DNA of 64,000 nt from Hymenobacter setariae (GTDB lineage Bacteria; Bacteroidota; Bacteroidia; Cytophagales; Hymenobacteraceae). A program made the position numbers and the translations under genes. The stretch spans positions 248,001 to 312,000 of the forward strand of contig NZ_VMRJ01000001.1 of NCBI RefSeq assembly GCF_007713685.1, given 5' to 3'. Shown here piece after piece: positions 17,255-26,079 of the stretch. The notes beneath the pieces were generated by a model, which saw nothing but the letters and a program-made list of their open reading frames with translations, made no database searches and was not told the origin of the DNA. Position 1 is the first letter of the stretch, and each line of letters begins with the position of its first letter.

Positions 17255-17340
17255 AGTGTACCGTGGACTCTGCGAGTCCGCGCGTGGGGAGGTAGGTAGC
17301 AGCTTATTCACGCGCGGACTCGCAGAGTCCACGGTACACT
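17255..17340. repeat. Long dispersed hairpin (GTGTACCGTGGACTC family), copy 2
   Basis: Perfect 32-nt arms lie at 17255-17286 and 17309-17340 with a 22-nt loop unlike that of copy 1. It lies between the GH29 stop and the GH20 start and reads through in the GH20 frame. Arm ends differ from copy 1 in a compensatory way, so pairing itself seems to be conserved. Confidence 0.9.
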
Positions 17341-17388
17341 TGCTCGGAAGCTGCGCTACTATTAATGGTTGCTGCAACGTGCTATTCG

Positions 17389-19020
17389 TTAATTCACTAG
17401 CTTGGTGTCGCCTTCTACCGCCACGCCGCTTTGCTCGGCCACGGCTTTGTATTCGAAGGCGCCCTTAGGCGTTTTTAGCGGCGCTGTGAAGCGGCCGTCG
17501 GCGCTCACGGGCACCCAGGCCGAGTACTGCCACGGGTCGGCGTACAGAGTCTCGACGCGGCCGCGGTAGGGCCGGTAGGCGAAGCGGGCGCGGGTTACAC
17601 TTTTACCCTTGTAGTTGTAGAGACGCCCGCTGAGCTGGGTGCTGGCGGCGGCCGGCTTGGCGGCGGTGGTTTCTACGGTCACGGCCTCGGCCAGGGCGGG
17701 CTGCACGTTGGCTAGTTTGATAACCAAGGCATTGGGCCAGCGGTGGTCGTCGTAGATGCGCTGCGACTTCACGGCTGTTACGACCAGCCCGCCGGGCGTC
17801 TGCTGGAAGGTGGGGCGCACGTCGAGGCCGGGCTTGTACTCCATTATTTTACCGTTCTGGCCCAGCACGCTCACCGTGGTGTTGGGCTGCGCCTTTACCG
17901 AGTGCAAGGTAAACGTCCGGCGCTCGCCTTCTTTCCAGTCGGGCACCTCCGTCACGATGGCGTACAGGTTCTTGCCCTTGGCCGTAAATAGCACGTTATT
18001 TTCCTTATTCACTACCCAGCTGCGGGTGCTGTCGATGCTTTCGTGGTTGAGGAAGTACCACGCGGCCATCTCGCGCAGGCGGCCTTCCTGCTCGTCGGGC
18101 AGCGCGCCGTTGGCCTTGGGGCCCACGTTGAGCAGCAGCGAGCCGCCCTTCGAGCGGGCCTCCACCAGTAGGTCAATGAGCTGGGTGCCCGACTTGTAGC
18201 GCTCGTTGGTGGGCTGGTACTGCCAGGCCGTGCCGATGGTGATGGGCGAAAGCCAGGGCTGCGTAATGGGCGTGCCCGGCAGGGTTTGCTCGGGCGTTTT
18301 AATGGCCCCGCGGGTGATGAGCAGGTTGGGTTGGATGCGCCAGCAGGTTTCTTTCACGACTTCCTTGGGCTCGCCGTCGATGAAAAACACATCGATTTTG
18401 CCGTAGTTGGTCATCAGTTCCTCGCACTGCCGGCGGTTGTAGTCGTTGTACTTCTGGGTCATGGCCGCGTCAAATTTTAAGTTGTCGCGGGTGATGGGCA
18501 GGTGATTGGCGTGCAAGAAATAGAAGTCCTCGGGCGAAAAATAAAAGCCCACGTCCAGGCCCGCGGCGCGGGTGGCATCCACAAATTCCTTCAGCAAGTC
18601 CTTCTTATAAGGGGTCTTGGTGATGTTGAAGTCGGTCGTTTTGGTGTCCCACATGCAGAAGCCCGCGTGGTGCTTGGTCGTGAACACGATGTACTTCATG
18701 CCCGCCAGCTTGGCCAGCTCGGCTATCTCACGCGGGTTAAACTTGTCGGGGTTAAACGTCTTAGGTAGCTCCGTGAAGAAGCGGTTCACGTAGTCGTCCG
18801 AAGCGCCCACCAGCGAGTGGCTGATAACTACGCCCAGTTGCGCATCCACGCTGAAGTGGATGAACAGGCCGGCGCCGGTGTTTTTCAGCCACTGCTCGCG
18901 CTCGGGCTTATTCAGGTTGTAGCTGCTTTTCTCGTCGTCGTTCACCACGTCGTTTTGGGCGCGGGCGGCTTGGAAGCACAGCAGCAGGGGCAGGATGGCC
19001 AGTAGTTTGGTGGGCATCAA
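17389..19020 (-). CDS. GH29 alpha-L-fucosidase
   Basis: This exported retaining fucosidase has 543 residues. It has a signal peptide (MMPTKLLAILPLLLCFQAARA) and the GH29 start WLKNTGAGLFIHFSVDAQLG. It also has the His pair in YIVFTTKHHAGFCMWDTKTT (His117-118), GFYFSPEDFY, and the nucleophile in KIDVFFIDGEPKE (Asp215). The C-terminal 150 residues form beta-rich accessory domains. The GH29 gene follows susD in transcription order after a 236-nt gap with two hairpins and precedes the GH20 gene. Fucose removal before hexosaminidase attack is a plausible division of labour. Confidence 0.93.
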   Translation of the reverse strand: MMPTKLLAILPLLLCFQAARAQNDVVNDDEKSSYNLNKPEREQWLKNTGAGLFIHFSVDAQLGVVISHSLVGASDDYVNRFFTELPKTFNPDKFNPREIAELAKLAGMKYIVFTTKHHAGFCMWDTKTTDFNITKTPYKKDLLKEFVDATRAAGLDVGFYFSPEDFYFLHANHLPITRDNLKFDAAMTQKYNDYNRRQCEELMTNYGKIDVFFIDGEPKEVVKETCWRIQPNLLITRGAIKTPEQTLPGTPITQPWLSPITIGTAWQYQPTNERYKSGTQLIDLLVEARSKGGSLLLNVGPKANGALPDEQEGRLREMAAWYFLNHESIDSTRSWVVNKENNVLFTAKGKNLYAIVTEVPDWKEGERRTFTLHSVKAQPNTTVSVLGQNGKIMEYKPGLDVRPTFQQTPGGLVVTAVKSQRIYDDHRWPNALVIKLANVQPALAEAVTVETTAAKPAAASTQLSGRLYNYKGKSVTRARFAYRPYRGRVETLYADPWQYSAWVPVSADGRFTAPLKTPKGAFEYKAVAEQSGVAVEGDTKLVN

Positions 19021-19034
19021 AGAAGCTTGAAAGA

Positions 19035-19072
19035 AGCAAATGGGCCCTAGGTTGCCCTAGGGCCCATTTGCT
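19035..19072. terminator. Strong stem-loop between susD and the GH29 gene
   Basis: AGCAAATGGGCCCTAGG pairs with its complement across a loop of 3-4 nt, and the stem contains two CCTAGG hexamers. There is no long T-run. It may attenuate the susCD message or process it, with GH29 as a weaker distal gene. Confidence 0.6.
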
Positions 19073-19132
19073 ATGATTAGGTAATCAAAATCAGTTTCTA
19101 GGTCAAGGAATGGGCGCGCTGCCCTGGCGTTT

Positions 19133-19250
19133 AACCTCACCCCCGGCCCCTCTCCTTGAGGAGAGGGGAGCCACGGCGGCGCTGGTGTTCGTGCACGTGT
19201 ACAATCGTCAGGCTCCCCTCTCCCCAAGGAGAGGGGCCGGGGGTGAGGTT
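19133..19250. repeat. Dispersed hairpin (CCTCACCCCCGGCCCCTCTCC family)
   Basis: Arms of 40 nt at 19133-19172 and 19211-19250 are complementary with one mismatch. Each arm also folds on itself (CCCCTCTCC-TTGA-GGAGAGGGG). Sequences of this CCTCACCCCC..CCCCTCTCC type recur in many unrelated bacterial genomes, so this is a generic repeat. It ends 7 nt from the susD stop. Confidence 0.88.
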
Positions 19251-19256
19251 GGCGCC

Positions 19257-20786
19257 CTATTGCTTATCCCAGTACACGCGGGTCAGCAGGTTGTCGGGGC
19301 CCTGCCGGGCCACGGCCGCCGCGTAGGAAGTCGGGTTTAGGTTCTGCTCCGAAATGGGGTAGATGAAGCGGCGCGGAAACTGCCCGCCCGTGGCGTTGCC
19401 CACGTAGTTGTTGGGCGTGAGGGCGGGGTAGCCGGTGCGCCGGTAGCTGGCAAAAGCCTCCTGCGCATCGGGGAAGATGCTGACCCAGAACTGCGTATAT
19501 ATCTGCTGCATCTGCTGCGCAAAGGTGCCCGTCACCAGCTGGTTGCGGCTCACGTAGGCGTTGATTTTAGCGGTCGGAATGGTGCCGTCGCTCGCGCTGA
19601 AGAGGCTCCACTGGCGCAGGGCCGCGGCCACGCCATTAGAGTACAGCGTAGCCGCCGGCGTGCCGGTCGACCAGCCCCGCAGGGCCACTTCGGTTTGCAG
19701 AAAGTACGACTCGGCCGCCGTGAACACCAGAAAGGGCGAGTTGCGCAGCAGCACCGTCTTGGGGTTGGGCTCGCTGAGCTGGGCAAAGTTGGCGGGCTTG
19801 GACCCTAGGTTGGCCGGCATGCCCTGCTGCTTGGCAAAGGTGGTGTCGGTCACGTTGGGCGAGCCGCCCGTGTACACCACCGACACCACTGCTAGGCGCG
19901 GGTCGCGAGTTTGCTTGAGGTAGTTGATGAAAACGTCTTGATACTTGCCGCCTTCCTGGTTGGTGCTGCCGTTGGCCGCGATGTAGTCGCTGATGTAGAG
20001 GTTATACGCCAGCGGGTTTTGGTTGATGAGCTGGCCGCTGGCCAAATACGATACCTTAGCAATGTCGCCATCGGCCGTAATGACGCCGCCCGCCAGTGCC
20101 TTGGTGGCCCAGCTTTGGGCCGCCGCCGCGTCTACTTTGGTCAGGCGCATGCCTAGGCGCAGCATCAGGGAGTACGCCAGCTTTTTCCACTGCGTGGGGT
20201 TGCCGTTGTAGATGAGGTCCGACTGGCCGTAGGTGGCTTTGCTGGGGTCCAGGCTCTGGGCGGCTTCGTCCAGCTCCTTCAGCATGTCGGCGTAAATGTC
20301 CTTTTGCGCGTCGTAGGCGGGCGTAAACTGGTTGTCGGTGTAACCCTTGGTGGCCTGCAAGTACGGAATATCGCCGTACACGTCGGTGAGGCGGCTGTAG
20401 CAGTACACGCGCCAGATGCGCGCCTCGGCCAGCAAATTCACCCGGGCCGGGTCGTCCTTCACCGAGTTGATTATCAGCGTGAGCTCGTTGAGCGCGCCGG
20501 GGTAGGCATTGCTAAACGACGACGACGACGAATTGACCTGGCTGGCAATGTACTTCGAGCCAAAGCCCGCCACGTCGTTGTAGCTGGTGGTGTACTGCAT
20601 GGTGCCCAGCAGGAGCAGCAGCTGGTTGGCCACCCCATCGTACTGGGCCTTGGTGAATAAAAATTCCGGCGTGAGGGTATTCACCGCATTGGGGTTGGTG
20701 TTTATCTCCTCAAAGTTTTTGGTACAAGCCGTACCTAGCAGCAAGCTCGTCGCCACCAGCAGGCATTTAGAAAATAAGCGCTTCAT
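19257..20786 (-). CDS. SusD/RagB-like outer-membrane glycan-binding lipoprotein
   Basis: This protein caps the SusC pore on the cell surface and binds incoming oligosaccharide. The 509-residue protein has a lipoprotein signal ending in LLLGTACTKNFEEINTNPN. That is the start of the SusD-like group 2 family, with NPNAVNTLTPEFLFTKAQYD next. TPR-like helices follow. The last part (RTGYPALTPNNYVGNATGGQ, FPRRFIYPISEQNLNP) matches the usual SusD ending. It is paired with the SusC gene, with a 17-nt gap, and shares its transcript. Confidence 0.94.
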   Translation of the reverse strand: MKRLFSKCLLVATSLLLGTACTKNFEEINTNPNAVNTLTPEFLFTKAQYDGVANQLLLLLGTMQYTTSYNDVAGFGSKYIASQVNSSSSSFSNAYPGALNELTLIINSVKDDPARVNLLAEARIWRVYCYSRLTDVYGDIPYLQATKGYTDNQFTPAYDAQKDIYADMLKELDEAAQSLDPSKATYGQSDLIYNGNPTQWKKLAYSLMLRLGMRLTKVDAAAAQSWATKALAGGVITADGDIAKVSYLASGQLINQNPLAYNLYISDYIAANGSTNQEGGKYQDVFINYLKQTRDPRLAVVSVVYTGGSPNVTDTTFAKQQGMPANLGSKPANFAQLSEPNPKTVLLRNSPFLVFTAAESYFLQTEVALRGWSTGTPAATLYSNGVAAALRQWSLFSASDGTIPTAKINAYVSRNQLVTGTFAQQMQQIYTQFWVSIFPDAQEAFASYRRTGYPALTPNNYVGNATGGQFPRRFIYPISEQNLNPTSYAAAVARQGPDNLLTRVYWDKQ

Positions 20787-20803
20787 CGGGAATGCTGGAG
20801 GGG

Positions 20804-23800
20804 TTAGAATTTAACGGAAAGGTTGACGCCGTACGACCGGGTGCGGGGCAGGCCGATGGACTCTAGGCCCTGGTAGTTGCTGTTGCTGAAGCTCTGCTCG
20901 GGGTCGAAGTCGGTGTGCCGCAGCAGCGTGGCCAGGTTGCGGGCCACGAAGGCGATGGTAACCGACTGCACGTTGAGCTTGCTGATGTGGAAAGCCGGCA
21001 GGTTGTACCCTAGGATAACCTGGCGCAGCTTGATGAAGCTACCATCGTGCAGGAAGAGCTCCGAGTAGTTTTTGTAGTTGTCGTAGTAGTTGCGCAGGCC
21101 GCTCACGGGCACCGTGCGGTCGTAGGCGCTGCCGTCCTGGGTCACGCCTTGCAGGCGCAGGCCCGACTCGCGGCCCGGCAGCGTGGTCTTTAGCAGCCCG
21201 AGGCGGGTTTCGTACACCTCGCTGATAGAGAACACCTTATTGCCAAATTTGCCATCGAGCAGCACGTTGAGCGAGAAGCGCTTGTAGCGGAAATCGTTGT
21301 TGAAGCCCATGGTGAGCGGGGCTACGCTCTTGCCCAGCGGCTGCAAGCCGGTGGCCACCGGAAAGCCACTCGTGGCGTTGTACACGGTGTTGCCGTTGGC
21401 GTCTTTCAGGATGCGGGTGCCCACTATCTCGAAGGCCGACTCGCCCACGATATTATTGATATTGCCCCAGTTGCCCACCGTCGAGGCCAGGTTGATAGAC
21501 GAAATACCCTCGGCCAGACTCAGCACCCGGTTGTCGTTGTAGGCCACGTTGTAGCTGGTGTTCCAGGAGAAAACGGAGCTTTTAATGGGCGTGCCGCTTA
21601 TCAAGAACTCGATGCCTCGGTTGCGCACGCGGCCCGCATTCAGGTACACGCTGTTGTAGCCCGAGGTGGGGCTGATGGTCGAGTTAACGATATCCCTATC
21701 CGTCAGACGGTTATAGTACGTAATATCGAAGCTCAGGCGGTTATCCAGAAACTGGCCCTCGATGCCGCCCTCGGCCGTGGTCGAGAGTACCGGCCCTAGG
21801 TTGGCATTGGTGATGCCCGCGATGCCCGAGCCCGGCGTGTTGCTGCTCACGTTTTGCAGCGGCTGGCCCGAGCTAGGTACGTTGCTGTAGGTCAGGTTGA
21901 CGGCGTAGGGGTCGGGGGCGCCCTGGCCCACCTGCGCATAGGCGCCCTTGAGCTTAATCAGGTTTACCGCCTTGGGCAATTGGAAGAGGTCCGATACAAT
22001 GAGGCTGCCGTTGACGCTGGGGTAAAACTGGCGGTTATTGCTGGGGCTCAAGTTCGAGTACCAGTCGTTGCGGCCCGTCACGGTCACGTACACCAGGCCT
22101 TTGTAGTTGAAGTCGGCTGAGCCAAACGCCGAGTTTACTTGCTGCCGCGACGAGAGCGCCAGCGTGGTCGATGAGGCCAGGTTGTTGTAGCTGTAGAAGA
22201 ACGGAATCGTGAACCCGGTGCCCGCCTGGTCCAACTCGTTCAGCTCGGAGTGCCGCCGGTTGGCCCCCGCCAGCAAGGACACGCCAAAGTCCTTAATCTG
22301 CCGGTTATAAGTCAGGGTGGCGAGCCCGTTAGTTTCGCTCACATCCGACTTGATGCCCACGTACTGCCCGGTCAGGGCATACAAGGTGCCCGTGGGCGTG
22401 ACGCTGGCAAAGTTGTAGTCGTAGTGGTCCTGGCTTACTACGCCCTTGAGCACCAGCCCTTTCAGAAGCTCGTAGCTTATCGAGCCCTGGCCGATAAAGC
22501 GGTTTTTGCGGTCGTCTTCCTGAAACTTGTTGATGACGAAGTAGCCGTTGGTGGCGATGCCGGCGTCGTTCCACACGGTTTCGTAGCCGCGGGCGTCGTA
22601 GCCGGGGTTCAGCCAGCGCACGTCGGCGGTGTTGGCAATCATGTAGGGCGACCAGTTGGGGTTGGCCGAGGCATCGCCCGCGCTGGGGCGGTTGTGGGCC
22701 ACTTCGAGGTTGTACTGCGCCAGGGCCTCGTAGCTGAGGCGGGAGTTGAGGTGGCCGCTTAGGTTAAGGTTCGCCGTTTTGCGGTTGTAAGTGGTGCCCG
22801 GCAAGATGCTCTTGCTATTCAGGTCGGCCAGCGAAAACCGGTACGCAATCGACTCATTGCCACCCGAAAACGCGACCGTGTTGGTGAGCGTGGTGCCGGT
22901 GCGGTAGAAGTGCCGGAGGTTGTCTTTCTGGGCCACGTAGGGGTGCGTTTGGCCATCCACGCCCACGTAGTCGGTCGAGCCATCGAGCTTGGCGCCCCAC
23001 GAGCGGCGGCCCGTGGCCTGGGCGGCGGCCAGGGTGGTGGGCTTTACGCCCCCGTCGCCCTGCCCGTATTCGTATTGAAAGTTGGGGAAAACGGCAATCG
23101 ACTCCGCCGTAAACGTCCCGTTGTATTCCAGACCGATGCCTTTTTGCGCCCGGCCTTTTTTGGTGGTGATGAGGATAACCCCGTTACCCCCGCGCGAGCC
23201 GTAGAGGGCCGCCGCCGTGCCGCCCTTAAGCACCGTAATCGACTCGATATCATCGGGGTTAATGCCCGAAATACCGTCGCCCCGGTCTACGTTGCTGCCG
23301 CCGCCGTTGGCCGTGGGGGCCTGCCCCGGCACCGAGTTGTCAATCGGCATGCCGTTGACTACGTACAGCGGCTGGTTGTTGGCCGAGCCCGAGAGCGAGC
23401 CATTGCCGCGAATAATGACGCGGCTCGAGCCGCCCGGCCCCGTCGAAATCCCCGCCACGTTCACGCCTGCCACCTTGCCGGTGAGGGCGTTGGCCACGTT
23501 GTTTTCGCGAGCCTGGGTGAGGTCTTCGCCCTTCACCTCGGTTACGGCATATCCTAGGGAGCGCTTTTGCTTGTTGATACCTAGGGCCGTTACTACCACC
23601 TCATCCAGGTTTTGGTCGCTCTTGGCCAGCTTGATGGTGAGCGGCGCCGACCGGTTGGTCACGGTAATCTCCACCTTGCTGTACCCCACAAACGAGGCCA
23701 CCAGCGTCACGGGCTTGCCGTCGTAGCTGGCGGGCAGCTTCAGGCTGAAGCTGCCGTCGGCGTCGGTGGCGGTGCCTATCGAGGGGTTGTCTTTCAAAAT

Positions 23801-24250
23801 AACCGAGGCGCCCGGCACGCCGCCGCCGTCTTCGGCAAACTGCACCTTGCCTTTGATGGGCTCGTCGGCCATGCGCTGCCCGCTGGCCGGAATAATAACG
23901 TACTGCCGGGCGGTAATCTGCTTGAAATCTAAGCCCGAGCCCGTTAGTAGCTGGCCCAGCCTAGCATCAATGGCTAGCGCCGAGCTGTCGGCCACCGTCC
24001 CAAACTTGTTATCAAGCAGGCCCTCCTGGTAGGCAATCTGCACCCGGTACGTTTGCTTGAGTTGGCGCACTACCTCCTTCAGCGGTCGCCGGGTGGCGGC
24101 GCTAGGCTGAAGGCTTTGTGGCCGGTAGTGCGCGCCGCCGGTGGGGGGCGGGCTCACCATGGCTAGCTGGGCCGCGCTAGGCAAGCTGCGGCAGGTAAGC
24201 AGCAGCAGCGGAGCGCACCATTTCAAATTCCTGGAGTCGAAATTTCTCAT
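20804..24250 (-). CDS. SusC/RagA TonB-linked outer-membrane transporter with STN signalling domain
   Basis: This is the glycan import pore that forms a complex with SusD and is powered by TonB. The 1148-residue protein has, in order, a signal peptide and an STN domain at about residues 55-115 (LKEVVRQLKQTYRVQIAYQE). A carboxypeptidase-regulatory-like domain (GKVQFAEDGGGVPGASVILK) comes next. The SusC plug signature (SLGYAVTEVKGEDLTQAREN, then VIIRGNGSLSG and PLYVVNGMPIDN) and a beta barrel follow. The STN domain marks it as a transducer that contacts the FecR anti-sigma factor encoded next to it, so import of the substrate probably induces the locus. Confidence 0.95.
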   Translation of the reverse strand: MRNFDSRNLKWCAPLLLLTCRSLPSAAQLAMVSPPPTGGAHYRPQSLQPSAATRRPLKEVVRQLKQTYRVQIAYQEGLLDNKFGTVADSSALAIDARLGQLLTGSGLDFKQITARQYVIIPASGQRMADEPIKGKVQFAEDGGGVPGASVILKDNPSIGTATDADGSFSLKLPASYDGKPVTLVASFVGYSKVEITVTNRSAPLTIKLAKSDQNLDEVVVTALGINKQKRSLGYAVTEVKGEDLTQARENNVANALTGKVAGVNVAGISTGPGGSSRVIIRGNGSLSGSANNQPLYVVNGMPIDNSVPGQAPTANGGGSNVDRGDGISGINPDDIESITVLKGGTAAALYGSRGGNGVILITTKKGRAQKGIGLEYNGTFTAESIAVFPNFQYEYGQGDGGVKPTTLAAAQATGRRSWGAKLDGSTDYVGVDGQTHPYVAQKDNLRHFYRTGTTLTNTVAFSGGNESIAYRFSLADLNSKSILPGTTYNRKTANLNLSGHLNSRLSYEALAQYNLEVAHNRPSAGDASANPNWSPYMIANTADVRWLNPGYDARGYETVWNDAGIATNGYFVINKFQEDDRKNRFIGQGSISYELLKGLVLKGVVSQDHYDYNFASVTPTGTLYALTGQYVGIKSDVSETNGLATLTYNRQIKDFGVSLLAGANRRHSELNELDQAGTGFTIPFFYSYNNLASSTTLALSSRQQVNSAFGSADFNYKGLVYVTVTGRNDWYSNLSPSNNRQFYPSVNGSLIVSDLFQLPKAVNLIKLKGAYAQVGQGAPDPYAVNLTYSNVPSSGQPLQNVSSNTPGSGIAGITNANLGPVLSTTAEGGIEGQFLDNRLSFDITYYNRLTDRDIVNSTISPTSGYNSVYLNAGRVRNRGIEFLISGTPIKSSVFSWNTSYNVAYNDNRVLSLAEGISSINLASTVGNWGNINNIVGESAFEIVGTRILKDANGNTVYNATSGFPVATGLQPLGKSVAPLTMGFNNDFRYKRFSLNVLLDGKFGNKVFSISEVYETRLGLLKTTLPGRESGLRLQGVTQDGSAYDRTVPVSGLRNYYDNYKNYSELFLHDGSFIKLRQVILGYNLPAFHISKLNVQSVTIAFVARNLATLLRHTDFDPEQSFSNSNYQGLESIGLPRTRSYGVNLSVKF

Positions 24251-24274
24251 ACGGGTGTGGTGGGAGGTAAGTAA

Positions 24275-25303
24275 TTAATTTACAATTATTTGTTTGCCAT
24301 TCTGGTAGATGCTCACGTGTAAGATGGTCGAAATGGTTTGCAGCAACTCCTGCACGCTGGCCACGTTGATGTCGCCCTCAATTTTGAGGTGGCGGGCGGC
24401 GGCACGGGTGTAGCGCACGCGGTAGCCGTGCGTGTCCTCGAGCGACTTCAGGATGTCGCCCAGCGTGCCGTTGCTGAACACAAACTGGCGTTTAGACCAG
24501 CTTGCGAGCTTCTCGGGGTGGGCTAGCTTGTCGGTGAGGGCCAGGCGCTGGGCCGCGTATTTGGCGTAGTCGCCGGGGGCGAGCACCAGCGAGGTCGCCG
24601 GCCCCGCCGGGGTCGTGGCCGTCAGCCTGATTTTGCCCGTCACGAGCCCTACCCGCACGTCGGCGTGCCGGTTTACCACGTTGAAAGTGGTACCTAGGAC
24701 CTCGATATTCAAGTTGTTGCAGTGCACCACAAAGCGCTCGCCCGGCCGAATGTGGGTCGAGTCTTGGTTGAGATGCACCACCTTAAAGAAGCCTTCGCCC
24801 TGGAGCCAGGCCTCGCGCACGTGCTGGCCCCAGCCCCGGTGGTAGGTCAGCGTCGAGTTGCCGTTTAGCACCACGCGCGTGCCATCGGGCAGGTCCACCG
24901 TTTTCAGTTCGCCAAAGGCGGTTTCCACCCGCTGCTCCTGGTTGTACCATACCGCCAGCGAGCCCAGCCCCAGCGGCATCACTGCCGCCGCAATGCGCAG
25001 TGCCCGCGGCCAGCGCCGCGTGGCCCGCGGCAGCACCAGTGGGCTGGTGGCAGTAGGACCCACCGCTGCCTCGATGCGCTGCCAGATTTCCGCCTGCTGC
25101 GAGCTCTCGAAGGTGGTCTGGGTACGGTAAACGCGCAGCAGCCGGGTGGCCTGCGCAATAGTTTCTTTCTGAGCTGGGTAGCGTTCGCCCACTTGCTGCC
25201 ACAGGCGCACAGAGTCGGCGGTCGGCTCTAGCACCGACTTTACAAAGGCATCATCTTCCAGCAACTCGGCAATTGTCAACGAAGCGTATTTCGTCAAATC
25301 CAT
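24275..25303 (-). CDS. FecR-family anti-sigma factor
   Basis: FecR proteins span the inner membrane, hold the ECF sigma factor and receive the signal from the STN domain of a receptor. The 342-residue protein has a cytoplasmic N-terminus of about 100 residues, one membrane helix (ALRIAAAVMPLGLGSLAVWY at about 103-122) and a periplasmic FecR domain (FGELKTVDLPDGTRVVLNGN, VLGTTFNVVNRHADVRVGLV). It ends with a DUF4974/STN-like segment (VFSNGTLGDILKSLEDTHGY). It lies between the sigma gene and the susC gene in the same orientation. Confidence 0.94.
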   Translation of the reverse strand: MDLTKYASLTIAELLEDDAFVKSVLEPTADSVRLWQQVGERYPAQKETIAQATRLLRVYRTQTTFESSQQAEIWQRIEAAVGPTATSPLVLPRATRRWPRALRIAAAVMPLGLGSLAVWYNQEQRVETAFGELKTVDLPDGTRVVLNGNSTLTYHRGWGQHVREAWLQGEGFFKVVHLNQDSTHIRPGERFVVHCNNLNIEVLGTTFNVVNRHADVRVGLVTGKIRLTATTPAGPATSLVLAPGDYAKYAAQRLALTDKLAHPEKLASWSKRQFVFSNGTLGDILKSLEDTHGYRVRYTRAAARHLKIEGDINVASVQELLQTISTILHVSIYQNGKQIIVN

Positions 25304-25497
25304 AGGGTAGGCGCATTGTCTACCTTGGATATACCCGAGCCTATCTTAATTATCCCTTCACGCCGAAAAAATTTTCAATTAATTTTTCGCATTACCCGGC
25401 AAGAGCCGGATGAGCCAGTCCCATTGGTGCGCAGTTTAGTGCTTTGGCACTGCCTAGGAGCTTATGATTGAGCTAAATAGCTTTGGATGGGACAGCA

Positions 25498-26079
25498 TTA
25501 TTCACCAAACAAAGTGCCGCCCAAAGCAGAAGAGCCTTTAAATAATTCTTCTAGCTTGTGCAGAGCTTTGTAAAGTAGCTTGTAGGTGGAAGCTACCGTG
25601 ATATCCATGATATCGGCGATTTCGGGGTAGCTGAACCCTTCGTAGAAGCGGAGGAATACGATTTCTTGCTGCCGCGCTGGCAGGGTGCTAATCACGGCCT
25701 TCATCTTGTGCTGAAGCGCTCGCTCTTCTTCGTCTTCGATAACGGCTTGGTCAAACGACACCTCGAACGGGAAGGCTTCGGCGCCCTCATCCACGCTGGT
25801 GAAGCGCGACCGCACGTGCAGCTTGCGAAAGATGATGCTGCGCAAGGCCTTGAACAAATAGTTCTTTACCGATAATGGATTGCCTAGGCTCTGCCTAGTA
25901 GTCCATAATTTAATAAATAAATCCTGCACAGCATCCGCAATCAACGCCACGTCCCGGGTGAATTTGTGGCCATAGTTGTTCAGCAGCTTGAAATAGTAGT
26001 TGTAAAGCGTGGTGTAAGCTTGCCAATCATCTTGCTTAAATAAATTCCATAGCCGTAGCTCTTCGTCGGGAGGTAGCAT
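25498..26079 (-). CDS. ECF-type RNA polymerase sigma factor
   Basis: This 193-residue protein has the region-2 part (LFKQDDWQAYTTLYNYYFKL, IADAVQDLFIKLWTTR) and region 4 (LPARQQEIVFLRFYEGFSYP, EIADIMDITVASTYKLLYKA) of Bacteroidota sigma-70 family ECF factors. It probably directs transcription of the SusCD locus once released by the FecR protein encoded downstream. It is first of the eleven-gene minus-strand block and is separated from fecR by 194 nt, so it may have a transcript of its own. The target promoter cannot be read from the sequence. Confidence 0.93.
   Translation of the reverse strand: MLPPDEELRLWNLFKQDDWQAYTTLYNYYFKLLNNYGHKFTRDVALIADAVQDLFIKLWTTRQSLGNPLSVKNYLFKALRSIIFRKLHVRSRFTSVDEGAEAFPFEVSFDQAVIEDEEERALQHKMKAVISTLPARQQEIVFLRFYEGFSYPEIADIMDITVASTYKLLYKALHKLEELFKGSSALGGTLFGE

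Noticed and set aside
10685..17340. The paired GTGTACCGTGG hairpins as a CRISPR array or transposon ends
   Set aside because: Only two copies 6.5 kb apart, each a self-contained hairpin, with no regular spacers and no transposase between them. Eleven glycan-locus genes in the region are colinear and coherent.
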